A stretch of DNA of 41,037 nucleotides from DATCMA01 sp036563645 (GTDB lineage Bacteria > Actinomycetota > Actinomycetes > Mycobacteriales > Micromonosporaceae), in contig DATCMA010000040.1 in the NCBI GenBank assembly GCA_036563645.1, positions 1 to 41,037 of the forward strand, given 5' to 3'. The position numbers and the translations under genes were made by a program. Below the pieces are notes generated by a model. The model did no database searches and was not told where the DNA came from. It saw only the letters and a program-made list of their open reading frames with translations. Of this stretch, positions 8,668-18,826 are shown piece after piece (the first letter of the stretch is position 1; each line of letters starts with the position of its first letter).

Positions 8668-8692
8668 ACCCCGACCGATCAAGAGGCTAGGC

Positions 8693-9631
8693 GTGATCAA
8701 CTTCCGATACCATGTGGTGTCTCTGACCGCGGTTTTCCTCGCGCTCGCGATCGGACTCGTGGTTGGTACCGCGGCGCTCAACGGGCCGGTGGCCGACTCG
8801 CTCAACGACAACGTCAACGGTCTGCGGAAGGACAATCAGCAGCTCCGCGAGACGGTCAACAGCCTGAAGGAAGAAGTCAACCGCGAAGAGGACTTCGCCG
8901 TCCAGGCAGCTCAGCTCCTCCTGCCGGGGCGGTTGGCCAACCGGCGGGTATTGGTGCTCGTCCTGCCCAGTGGCCGCGACCACGCCGAGGGCGTCATGAC
9001 GATGCTCACCACCGCCGACGCCAAGATCACCGGCCGCATTGACATCCAGGACAAGTTCGTCAGCCCGGACAACAACATCGAGCTGCTTGACCTGGCGGTC
9101 CGCGCCGCGCAGCCGACCGTGCAGACCGCGGGTCTCCCCGGCAACAGCGACGGTGTGGAGACCTCCAGTGCCCTGCTCGCGGCTGCCCTGCTCGACCGTC
9201 CGCAGGGCAGCCCGACGGTGACCGACGAGGACCGCAAGGCCGTCCTCAGCGCCTACAGCAACGCGGGATACCTCACCGTCGAAGGGAAGGTCACCGGGCC
9301 CGCCGAGGCGGTCGTGGTGGTCGCCGGGCAGCCGTACGTCGATCGTGATTCGGCGAAGAAGGACGCGGCCGTCGTCACGATGGTCGACCAGTTCGACAAG
9401 GCCGGCCGGGTCGTGGTGGCGGGCACCGGCGCCGGTAGCGGCAATGTCGTGGCGGGCGTGCGAAGCGACCCCGCGCTGTCGAAAACCATTTCCACCGTCG
9501 ACAACGCGCACACCGCCCAGGGGCAGGTGGTCACCGCCCTGGCCACCGTCGAACAAATCGTGAACAACCGCGCCGGGCATTACGGTCTCGGGGCAGGCGC
9601 CACCTCGCTGGTGCCGAAGCCCGCGAAGTAG
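8693..9631 (+). CDS. steB: SteB / MctB-family septal coiled-coil membrane protein
   Basis: 312 residues. A signal-anchor helix (VVSLTAVFLALAIGLVVGTA) is followed by a coiled coil (DNVNGLRKDNQQLRETVNSL and onward) and an extracytoplasmic alpha/beta domain beginning RVLVLVLPSGRD. The family was first annotated as a mycobacterial copper transporter (MctB, Rv1698); corynebacterial work assigns it to a SteA-SteB division complex. A single TM segment fits a scaffold better than a channel. GTG 8693 has an AGAGG-type ribosome site about 8 nt upstream and gives the conserved N-terminus INFRYHVVSL. Confidence 0.88.
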   Translation: MINFRYHVVSLTAVFLALAIGLVVGTAALNGPVADSLNDNVNGLRKDNQQLRETVNSLKEEVNREEDFAVQAAQLLLPGRLANRRVLVLVLPSGRDHAEGVMTMLTTADAKITGRIDIQDKFVSPDNNIELLDLAVRAAQPTVQTAGLPGNSDGVETSSALLAAALLDRPQGSPTVTDEDRKAVLSAYSNAGYLTVEGKVTGPAEAVVVVAGQPYVDRDSAKKDAAVVTMVDQFDKAGRVVVAGTGAGSGNVVAGVRSDPALSKTISTVDNAHTAQGQVVTALATVEQIVNNRAGHYGLGAGATSLVPKPAK

Positions 9632-9652
9632 CGGCGGTAGGCGACGTATCGA

Positions 9653-9675
9653 CCGTCGCTGGGGTCCGCTAGTCT
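9653..9675 (+). promoter_or_regulatory. Weak candidate promoter before the envelope cassette
   Basis: TAGTCT at 9670-9675 is a good actinobacterial -10 (TANNNT). A weak -35 (ATCGAC region) lies about 16 nt upstream. It would start transcription ~45 nt before the MraY-like gene and separate that cassette from steAB. The -35 is poor, so this is tentative. Confidence 0.3.
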
Positions 9676-9727
9676 GGCGGTTCGGCGCGTGGCGACGCGC
9701 GCCTCGACGCACCAGGGGGTGGACGCG

Positions 9728-10576
9728 GTGAGCCCGGGTCGACTCGCCGGCCGGCTGATGCTCATGGGGGCGGGTGCGGCGGCCGCCCGAGCGGCGCTCC
9801 GCGCGATCACGGGACGTCGCTCGGCGAGCGCGCTCGAGCGGACGAATTTCCGCGGCCGTACGGTGACCCTCGCCGCGGGGCCCGCGGTGGCCGCCAGCGC
9901 CGCCGTCACCTCGGCGCTGGGCGCGACGAGTCGCGCCGCCGGGGCCGCCGCCCTCATCGCCGGCCTCGGCGCCGGTGCCGTGGGGCTCTACGACGACGTC
10001 GCCGGGGCACGTCCGGAGCAGCGTCACATCAAAGGCTTCGCGGGGCACCTCGCGGCACTGCGCCGGGGGCAGGTCACCAGCGGACTTGTCAAGATCGTCG
10101 GGGTGGGGGCGGCGGGCCTCCTCGCCTCGGCGCTGCTCGCCACCGACCGCCCTGCCCGCTCCCGGCTCACCCGGGCGGCCGATGTCCTGCTCGGCGCCGG
10201 AGTGGTCGCCGGCACGGCCAATCTCGTCAACTTGCTCGACTTACGCCCGGGCCGAGCGCTGAAAGCCGGTCTCCTGCTGGGGGCGCCGCTGTTGGGCGGT
10301 GCGTCGGGCCCACTCGTCGCGGGGCCGGTCGGCGCGGCGGCCGCCCTGCTCCCCGCGGACCTCGATGAGCGGGTGATGCTCGGGGATTCGGGGGCCAACG
10401 CCCTCGGGGCGGTGCTCGGGGTCGCGCTCGCCGCCCGCACCGGTCTCCTCGGGCGCGCCGGCGTGCTGGCCGCCCTCACCGCGCTCACCGCGGCCAGCGA
10501 AAAGGTGAGCTTCACCCAGGTGATTGAGCGGACTCCCGGGCTGCGCGAACTCGACGCGCTGGGTCGGCGCGACTGA
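9728..10576 (+). CDS. MraY/WecA-family glycosyl-1-phosphate transferase-like membrane protein
   Basis: About 282 residues, mostly Ala/Gly/Leu transmembrane helices. The three family motifs are present: YDDVAGARPEQRHIKGFAGH (Asp-rich motif I plus RHIKGF), NLVNLLDLRPGRALKAG (motif II) and MLGDSGANALGAVLG (motif III). The family moves sugar-1-phosphate from a UDP-sugar to undecaprenyl phosphate. The protein is shorter than MraY (~360) and lacks MraY-specific loops, so it is a paralogue and not the peptidoglycan enzyme. GTG 9728 follows an AGGGGG ribosome site; GTG 9719 and 9689 are alternatives. The MurJ-like gene follows 1 nt after its stop, suggesting one lipid-linked glycan pathway. Confidence 0.78.
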   Translation: MSPGRLAGRLMLMGAGAAAARAALRAITGRRSASALERTNFRGRTVTLAAGPAVAASAAVTSALGATSRAAGAAALIAGLGAGAVGLYDDVAGARPEQRHIKGFAGHLAALRRGQVTSGLVKIVGVGAAGLLASALLATDRPARSRLTRAADVLLGAGVVAGTANLVNLLDLRPGRALKAGLLLGAPLLGGASGPLVAGPVGAAAALLPADLDERVMLGDSGANALGAVLGVALAARTGLLGRAGVLAALTALTAASEKVSFTQVIERTPGLRELDALGRRD

Positions 10577-10577
10577 C

Positions 10578-12248
10578 GTGGCGGCACGGGCGGAGATCAG
10601 TAACCCACCGCGGCGGGCGGGCATCGGTCGGCTGGCGGGGGCGGCCGCGTTGATCGCGGTGCTCACCGTCGCCTCCCGCATCGCCGGCTTCGGCCGCACG
10701 CTGGTGTTCGTGTGGGGGGTCGGCGCCACTGACCTCGGCGACATCTATCAGGCCGCCAACACCGTTCCCAACATCATCTTTGAGATCGTCGCCGGGGGCG
10801 CGCTGGCCAGCCTGGTGGTGCCCCTGCTCGCCGGCGCGGTCGCGGCCGGAGACCGTGCCCGTGTCGAGGCGACGGCCTCGGCGCTGCTCACGTGGACGCT
10901 GACCCTGCTCATCCCGCTCGCCGTGGTGGTCGCCCTCGCCGCCAGGCCGATCATCGAGGTGTTGGCTCCACCCGGAGCATCCCCCGAGCAGATCGCCGCG
11001 GGCACCCGCATGCTGCGGATCTTCGCACCCCAGCTCCCGTTGTACGGCGTCGGCATCGTGCTGACCGGGGTGCTCCAGGCCCACCATCGCTTTGCCTGGC
11101 CGGTGATCGCCCCGCTCCTCTCCAGCATCACGGTGATCGGCACGTACCTCACCTTCGCCGCCACCGAGGGACGGGGCGCCGACCTCCCGGGGGTGAGCGT
11201 GGGTGGGCAGCTCATCCTCGCCGGCGGCACCACTCTCGGTGTCGCGGTGCTCTCCTTGTGCCTGCTCATTCCCTTGCGTCGCCTCCACCTCCGACTGCGC
11301 CCCACCTACCGCTTCTCGCCGGAGGCGCGCCGAGCCATCGGTGGGCTCGCCGCCGCGGGCGCGGTGACCGTCGCCGCCCAGCAGCTCGCCCTGCTCGTCG
11401 TCCTCAAACTCGCGCTCGCCGGTCCTCCCGGCGCGGTCGTGCTCTTCACCTACGCGCAGGCGGTCTTCCTCCTGCCGTGGGCGGTGCTCGCCGTGCCCGT
11501 GGCCACCGCGGCGTACCCCACGTTGTCGGCGGCGTCGGCACACGGGGACGAGGAGCGGTACCGCGTCACGTTGGCTCCGGCGGTCCGCGCCGTGCTCCTC
11601 CTGAGTTGCCTGGGGGCCGCGGCTCTGGTGACCGTGGCCCGTCCCGCCGCCGACCTCATGGTCTCCGCCGATCACGCCCCAGCGGCGGCCGCGGGAATCG
11701 CCGCGTTCGCTCCTGGCTTGCTCGGCTACGGGCTATTCGCGGTACTGTCCCGAGCGCTTTACGCTCGAAACGAGCCGCGTCCCGCCGCGGCGATTACCGC
11801 GGCGGGCTGGGCCGGTGTCGTGGTCGCCGCGCTCGGGTTGAGCCGCCTGCTGCCCGCTGAGGACCGGGTGGCCGCGCTCGCGTTGGGCCACTCGGTCGGG
11901 ATGACCCTGCTCGGTGGGCTCCTCGCGGTGGTGGTGGCCCACCGCGCGGGGCGGGGCGCCCTGACGGGATTCGCCCGGGCCGGGGTGGCGGGCCTGGTGG
12001 CGGCGGCGATATCCGTCGGGGTAGGGCTCGCCGCGGGCTGGCTGACCCTTGGTAGTGGTACCCCGACGCGCGGCAGCGCCCTCGTGCAAGGCATGCTGTC
12101 GGGAGTCGTCGTGCTCTGTGTGTTCCTAGCCGTCGCCTACCCGCTGGACCGTCGGGACATGCACCCGATGGCCACGGCGCTGGCGCGGCGTGTCAGCGGC
12201 GCGCTCCGTCAGCGCGTCCGCACAGAGAGGGGGACAGAATCGCGGTGA
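10578..12248 (+). CDS. MurJ/MviN-family lipid flippase
   Basis: 556 residues with about 14 hydrophobic helices in MOP-superfamily layout. The opening is typical of MurJ homologues (ALIAVLTVASRIAGFGRTLV, then GDIYQAANTVPNIIFEIVAGGA). The family flips lipid-linked oligosaccharides such as lipid II from cytoplasm to the outer face. Actinobacteria usually have a main MurJ near the chromosome origin, so this copy, next to an MraY-like transferase and a GT4 enzyme, may carry a different glycolipid. GTG 10578 begins 1 nt after the upstream stop; the downstream GT gene overlaps by GTGA. The three genes look like one transcript. Confidence 0.85.
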   Translation: MAARAEISNPPRRAGIGRLAGAAALIAVLTVASRIAGFGRTLVFVWGVGATDLGDIYQAANTVPNIIFEIVAGGALASLVVPLLAGAVAAGDRARVEATASALLTWTLTLLIPLAVVVALAARPIIEVLAPPGASPEQIAAGTRMLRIFAPQLPLYGVGIVLTGVLQAHHRFAWPVIAPLLSSITVIGTYLTFAATEGRGADLPGVSVGGQLILAGGTTLGVAVLSLCLLIPLRRLHLRLRPTYRFSPEARRAIGGLAAAGAVTVAAQQLALLVVLKLALAGPPGAVVLFTYAQAVFLLPWAVLAVPVATAAYPTLSAASAHGDEERYRVTLAPAVRAVLLLSCLGAAALVTVARPAADLMVSADHAPAAAAGIAAFAPGLLGYGLFAVLSRALYARNEPRPAAAITAAGWAGVVVAALGLSRLLPAEDRVAALALGHSVGMTLLGGLLAVVVAHRAGRGALTGFARAGVAGLVAAAISVGVGLAAGWLTLGSGTPTRGSALVQGMLSGVVVLCVFLAVAYPLDRRDMHPMATALARRVSGALRQRVRTERGTESR

Positions 12249-13444
12249 GCGAGGCCACGGAGGAGTGGACCGGGTCCCTGGCGTTGGTGCTGGGCTCCAG
12301 CACCGGTGGGGTGGGGCGGCATGTCGCCTCCCTCGTGCGGAACCTGGTGCCCAGCGGCGTGACGGTGACGGTCTGTGGACCGGGCGCGACCGATGAGCAG
12401 TTCGGTTTCACCGCCGCCGGCGCGCGATTCGTTCCGGTCGAGATTCCCCCCAATCCCAGGCTGACGGATCTCCGTGCCGTGGCCGCGCTGCGTAAGGTTC
12501 TGGCCGGACGGATCGATGTCGTCCACGCGCACGGCCTGCGGGCTGGCTTGGTCGCGACACTCGCCCGTCCCACCCAGCCGCTGGTGGTGACGCAGCACAA
12601 CGCGATCCTCGCCGACGGCATGCGTGGCCGGCTCTCCCATCTCGCCGAGCGGATCGTCGCCCGCGGCGCTCGGGTCGTCCTCGGCGCGTCGGGCGACTTG
12701 GTCGCGCGGGCGCGCGCGCTCGGCGCTGTCGACGCGCGGTTGGTCCCCGTCGCCGCGCCGCCCTTGCCGCCGCCGCGGCGGACTCCTACCGCCGTCCGCG
12801 CCGAGCTCGGCGTGGCGCCCGATCAGCCGCTGATTCTCTCCGTCGGGCGGCTGCATCCGCAGAAGCGGTACGACGTCCTCATCGACGCGGCCGCCGCGTT
12901 GCGGGACCTGCGGCCGCGCCCAGTGGTGGTGATCGCGGGGGCGGGGCCGATGTATACCCGGCTGGCCGGCCGTATCTCCGCGACCCGCGCCCCCGTGCTT
13001 CTGGTGGGGCACCGCACGGACGTCGCGGATCTCCTCGCCGCCGCTGACCTCGCGGTCGTCACCAGCGACTGGGAGGCCCGGCAGCTCTTCGCCCAGGAGG
13101 CCATGCGTGCTGGAGTGCCGCTGGTCACGACCGCCGTCGGCGGGCTGCCGGAGCTCGTCGGGGACGCGGCGGTGCTCGTCCCGCCCGGGGACGCGGTGGC
13201 GGTCGCCGACGCGCTCCGCGGCCTGCTCACCGACCCCGAGCGGCGCGCCGAGTACGGGCGGCGTGGGCGAGCGCACGCGGAGACCTGGCCAACCGAGGCC
13301 GACACGGTGGCGAGCGTGCGCGCGATCTACGGCGAGCTGACCGGTCAGGCACGGGCAGCGCGGGCGCGGGCCGCCCGATCGGTCACCGCGACCGGCACAC
13401 CGGTCCGGCCGGTAGCTGGTGGTGACGTGGCGGAGCGTGGCTGA
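12245..13444 (+). CDS. GT4-like (GT-B fold) glycosyltransferase
   Basis: 399 residues. The N-terminal Rossmann half begins SLALVLGSSTGGVGRHVASL. The C-terminal half contains ILSVGRLHPQKRYDVLIDAA, the EX7E-type motif (EARQLFAQE) and a nucleotide-binding tail (AGVPLVTTAVGGLPELVGDA). The GT4 family transfers a sugar from a nucleotide donor with retention of configuration. No TM segment, so it is cytoplasmic or peripheral. GTG 12245 overlaps the flippase stop by GTGA and its own stop overlaps the next start (TGATG). It probably adds a sugar to the lipid-linked product of the MraY-like enzyme; donor and acceptor are unknown. Confidence 0.88.
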   Translation: MSEATEEWTGSLALVLGSSTGGVGRHVASLVRNLVPSGVTVTVCGPGATDEQFGFTAAGARFVPVEIPPNPRLTDLRAVAALRKVLAGRIDVVHAHGLRAGLVATLARPTQPLVVTQHNAILADGMRGRLSHLAERIVARGARVVLGASGDLVARARALGAVDARLVPVAAPPLPPPRRTPTAVRAELGVAPDQPLILSVGRLHPQKRYDVLIDAAAALRDLRPRPVVVIAGAGPMYTRLAGRISATRAPVLLVGHRTDVADLLAAADLAVVTSDWEARQLFAQEAMRAGVPLVTTAVGGLPELVGDAAVLVPPGDAVAVADALRGLLTDPERRAEYGRRGRAHAETWPTEADTVASVRAIYGELTGQARAARARAARSVTATGTPVRPVAGGDVAERG

Positions 13445-15717
13445 TGCCCCGCTGGCTGCTGCTCCCGCTGGTGGCCGTCGCGCTGTTCGCCACCGGCTGT
13501 GCCGCGCTGGCTCAGCAGCCTGCCACGACAACCCCGACACGCACCGCCGACTACGTGATCATCGCGGGGGTGCCCGGCCTGCGGTGGGATGACGTCGACC
13601 CGGATGTGACACCAACCCTGTGGCGGATGGCCGAGCGCGGCTCGATCGGCTCCCTGTCGGTGCGCTCCGCCCGTCGCCCGACCTGCCCCGTCGACGGATG
13701 GCTGACCCTAGGGGCGGGCAACTACGCCGCGTGGGACGGGCAGCCCGTCACCGAGGAGTGCCGACCGCCCCGGGTGACCATCGAGCGGCCGGATGGCATC
13801 GGCGCGTTCCTGCCGGACCAGCGCGCGGTCGTGCGCCACAACCAGGAGAAGCTGCGGTGGGGCGCGGTGCCGGGGGCGCTGGCGCAGTCGGTGCGGTGCA
13901 GTGTGGCGATCGGGCCGGGCGCCGCCATCGCCGCGGCTCGGCCGTTCGGTCGCGTCGACCGCTATCGACCGTCCCTGCCGGACGACCTCGCGGAGCTGCT
14001 CGCGGGCTGCGTGCTGAGCATCGTGGATCTCGGGACGGTCGCGGGTGAGGATCCGAAGGAGCGGGCCGCCGCCGCGGCGCGCGCGGACGCCGCGTTGGCG
14101 CGCGTCCTCGACGCCCGCCCGGAGCGGTCCCTGGTCCTCGTCGCGGGCTTGGCCGACACCGGGCAGTCCTCGCGGCTCCACGTGGCGATCGCCGACGGCC
14201 CCGGGTGGGAAGAGAGCTGGCTGACCAGCGCGAGCACGGGCCGGGTGGGGTATCTGCAACTCGTTGACCTAGCCCCGACCGCGCTCGCGGCGCTCGGCCG
14301 TCCCGCGCCGGACAGGTTGTTCATCGGCAAGCCGGCGACCACCGCCGAGGGGCGACCGAAGGACCTGCCTACCGCCATCGCCCGCCCCGCTGACGCCGAC
14401 CGGGAGGCCCGTGCCCAACGGCACGTCGCGACCTGGTTCTTCGGGCTGCTCACCGGGGCGCAGCTCCTCCTCGCGCTCGTCTCGGTGCCCCTGCTGCGCC
14501 GTGCCCGCCGCTCCGGTGGCCCGGTTGAGGAGCGGCCCGCGCCCCGGTGGTTGGTCGCCACGGTGCAGCTGCTCCTGGTAGGGGCGGCGCTCGCCATCCC
14601 CGCGGCGTTGATCGCCGATCTCGTGCCGTGGTGGCGAGGTGATCACGCCGGTTGGGTCTTCGCCGGGGTTGTGCTGCTCGCGTTGGGCTTGACCACAGCA
14701 CTCGTCCGAGGTCTGCCGTGGTACGCCACCACCCTCGGCCCGATGGGCGTGGTGGCGGGCATCGGCGCCCTGGTGGTGGGAGCCGATGTCCTAACCGGCG
14801 CCCGGTTGCAGCTCAACGGCGTCGCGGGCTACTCGGCGCTGGAGGGGAACCGGTACGCGGGTATCGGGACGGTCGGCCTCGGTGTGATCATCGCGGGCGT
14901 GCTCCTCGTCGCCGGCTGCCTCGCGCAGCGGGTGCGGCGGTATTGGCGTCCGGTCGTCATCGTCGCGGTGGGCGGCGCGGCGGTGATCGTGGTGGGGAGC
15001 CCGTATCTCGGTGCGGATCCGGTCGGGGCGATCGCGTTGACCGCGGGCGTGAGCATCGCCGCCGCCATCAGCACCGGGGGATGGGTGACCTTCCCGCGAT
15101 TCGCGTGGGCGACGATCGCCGGTCTGGCCGTCACCGCCGGCTTCGCCGTGCTCGACCTGCAGCGGCCCGCCGCGGAACGGGGCAGTCTCGGCCGGTTCCT
15201 CACCGAGCTCAGCGAGGGCACCGGTGGCCTGGCGGTCCAGCGGGTCGGCACCGCCAATGTCATGGCGCTGGTGAGCAGCCCGCTGAGCGTGTTGGCGATC
15301 GTGGCGGCGATCGTCGTGTGGTTCGCTCTGCTGCGGCCGTGGGGCGGACTCAAACGGCTGTTCGGGCTGTACCCGGCGGTCCGCGCGGGGATGGGCGGGA
15401 TCGCTGTCGCGTCCCTGCTCGGCGGAGTGCTGAGCGGATCGGCGCTGACCGTGGCGGGCGCCGCGGCCGCGCTCACCGTGCCGATGGCGACGGTGGCCGC
15501 GCTGCGGGTGCTCGACAACGCCGCGGTCCGTACCCATCCGCCGCGATCCGTGTCCGAGTACGCGCTGCCCGCCAGCGACGGGCTCTCGCAGCGAGTCCCC
15601 ACGGCGGGCGTGGGCGCGCCGGCCAGCGGCGCGTCTCCCGGCGCCACGGATGCGGGGGAGGGGCAGCCCGCGACTTCTTCCGCAGCGGCGACGGACGTGG
15701 TGGCCCCGCAACGGTGA
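13444..15717 (+). CDS. Large membrane protein: lipobox-like N-terminus, AlkP-like domain, polytopic C-terminus
   Basis: 757 residues. The N-terminus has a signal with possible lipobox (LFATGC, Cys20). An extracytoplasmic domain follows (residues ~35-300: DYVIIAGVPGLRWDDVDP, TPTLWRMAERGSIG, TCPVDGWLTLGAG), whose order of strands recalls the alkaline phosphatase/sulfatase superfamily; the usual metal-ligand Asp/His set is not obvious, so it may be inactive or divergent. About nine to ten TM helices fill residues ~320-700, and the C-terminal tail is Ser/Ala/Gly-rich. ATG 13444 overlaps the GT stop. As last gene of the cassette it may modify, transfer or sense the exported glycan. No function is established that I can name. 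Confidence 0.7.
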   Translation: MPRWLLLPLVAVALFATGCAALAQQPATTTPTRTADYVIIAGVPGLRWDDVDPDVTPTLWRMAERGSIGSLSVRSARRPTCPVDGWLTLGAGNYAAWDGQPVTEECRPPRVTIERPDGIGAFLPDQRAVVRHNQEKLRWGAVPGALAQSVRCSVAIGPGAAIAAARPFGRVDRYRPSLPDDLAELLAGCVLSIVDLGTVAGEDPKERAAAAARADAALARVLDARPERSLVLVAGLADTGQSSRLHVAIADGPGWEESWLTSASTGRVGYLQLVDLAPTALAALGRPAPDRLFIGKPATTAEGRPKDLPTAIARPADADREARAQRHVATWFFGLLTGAQLLLALVSVPLLRRARRSGGPVEERPAPRWLVATVQLLLVGAALAIPAALIADLVPWWRGDHAGWVFAGVVLLALGLTTALVRGLPWYATTLGPMGVVAGIGALVVGADVLTGARLQLNGVAGYSALEGNRYAGIGTVGLGVIIAGVLLVAGCLAQRVRRYWRPVVIVAVGGAAVIVVGSPYLGADPVGAIALTAGVSIAAAISTGGWVTFPRFAWATIAGLAVTAGFAVLDLQRPAAERGSLGRFLTELSEGTGGLAVQRVGTANVMALVSSPLSVLAIVAAIVVWFALLRPWGGLKRLFGLYPAVRAGMGGIAVASLLGGVLSGSALTVAGAAAALTVPMATVAALRVLDNAAVRTHPPRSVSEYALPASDGLSQRVPTAGVGAPASGASPGATDAGEGQPATSSAAATDVVAPQR

Positions 15718-15917
15718 GGCAGGCGGCACGCGACAGGGACGCCCGCGCGCGGCGCGTGAGGACGTCGTGTCTGGCCGGACACGCGCCGCCAGGCCCGGTG
15801 GGTGAGCGGCCCGTCGGTCCGGCGGGATGTTACCGTGGAATCCCGTGGATCGTGCCAGACGCGTATGTCGCGACGTGCCGGTCTGCATGACCAGACAATC
15901 GACCACGGGAGAAGGCG

Positions 15918-17671
<1,754 letters not shown>

Positions 17672-17675
<4 letters not shown>

Positions 17676-18277
17676 CCGCGTCCCCCGCCCCCTACCAGGT
17701 GCGGGGCCGCCAAGTGCGGTTCCGCGGTCCGGTGTTCTCCCTGGTGACCGATCAGGTCACCATGCCCGGAGGACGGGTGGTGACCCGTGACTACCTCCAG
17801 CACGTGGGGGCGGTCGCGGTCGTCGCGCTCGACGACGAGGACCGGGTGGCGTTGGTACGGCAGTACCGCCACCCGGTCGGGCGTCCCCTGTGGGAGCTGC
17901 CGGCCGGGCTGATGGACGTCGTCGGAGAGGAGCTGCCCGCCGCGGCGTTGCGGGAACTCGCGGAGGAAGCGGATTTGGTCGCGCAGCGGGTCGAACTTCT
18001 CGTCGATCTGCATACGTCACCCGGCTGCTCGAACGAGCTCATCCGCATCTTCCTGGCCCGCGGGCTGTCGCCTGTGGCCGATCACGCGCGGCATGAGCGG
18101 CGGGATGAGGAGGCCGACATGCAGGTCGGCTGGTTCGATCTGGACGACGCGATCGACATGATTTTCCGCGGCGAGATCACCAACGGCCCGTGTGTGGCGG
18201 GGTTGCTCGCCGCGGCCCGCGCGAAGAGTGAGGGGTGGCGCCCGTTGCGCCCCGCGACGACTCCGGTGGTGCGCTGA
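17672..18277 (+). CDS. Nudix hydrolase, probable ADP-ribose pyrophosphatase
   Basis: 201 residues. The nudix box reads ELPAGLMDVVGEELPAAALR then ELAEEADL, with the x6 spacing after Gly that is usual for actinobacterial ADP-ribose pyrophosphatases. Upstream VALVRQYRHPVGRPLWELPAG and downstream TSPGCSNELIRIFLARGL also match the subfamily. The family cleaves ADP-ribose to AMP and ribose-5-phosphate with Mg2+. GTG 17672 overlaps the pyrG stop. The gene ends just before a strong hairpin. Confidence 0.9.
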
Positions 18278-18290
18278 GCCCCAAGGGCTT

Positions 18291-18317
18291 CGCCCCACCG
18301 GAGGCCCCGGTGGGGCG
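18291..18317. terminator. Bidirectional terminator between nudix and TM2 genes
   Basis: An 11-bp perfect GC-rich stem (18291-18301 with 18307-18317) with a 5-nt loop lies between two convergent genes. There is no U-tract on the plus side. Actinobacterial intrinsic terminators often lack one, and position favours termination for both strands. Confidence 0.65.
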
Positions 18318-18329
18318 AATGACACGCGA

Positions 18330-18581
18330 TCAGTCGCGCAGACGACGGCCCTGCCCGTCAACGCCACCGTTGACGAGGATGAGGATGCCGTCGATGAAGC
18401 CCCACAGGGCCCCGATACCGCAGGTCACCAGGGTGACGACCAGCTGGGCAATGCCCATGCCGATGTGCCCCATGTAGAAACGGCCGGCGCCAAACCCGCC
18501 GAGGAGAATGCCGAGGAGTCCAGCGACGACCTTGCTCTTGTCCGAAACTGGGGCCGCATTTGGGTATTGAGGGTTAGTCAT
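18330..18581 (-). CDS. TM2 domain membrane protein
   Basis: 83 residues. The TM2 fold is clear: KVVAGLLGILLGGFGAGRFY as first helix with the conserved GxFGxxxFY turn, then GMGIAQLVVTLVTCGIGALW, then DGILILVNGG. A short polar N-terminus has Pro/Asn/Tyr. TM2 proteins are small two-helix inner-membrane proteins of unknown role. The start is ATG 18581; the upstream region (18582-18650) is clearly AT-richer than its surroundings and probably holds its promoter. Confidence 0.9.
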   Translation of the reverse strand: MTNPQYPNAAPVSDKSKVVAGLLGILLGGFGAGRFYMGHIGMGIAQLVVTLVTCGIGALWGFIDGILILVNGGVDGQGRRLRD

Positions 18582-18826
18582 GATGCGGCACCCTAATCAT
18601 CTAATACTACAGAATTGCAAACGTAATCCACTATGTGGGACGACCCGGGGCAATAATGTCCGTCTGGGTAGATGTGATTCCTGCATCTGGATGATAGAGA
18701 TGGCGATTACTCTTCGCCTAACAGTGGACCCACAGGCTGTCATCCCGTCGTCGAGGTGACCCGCCGGCCTATGGTGGCGATGCCGCGATGGCTGCGGGAG
18801 GTCCGCCGGCGGGGAGGAGTGGCATC

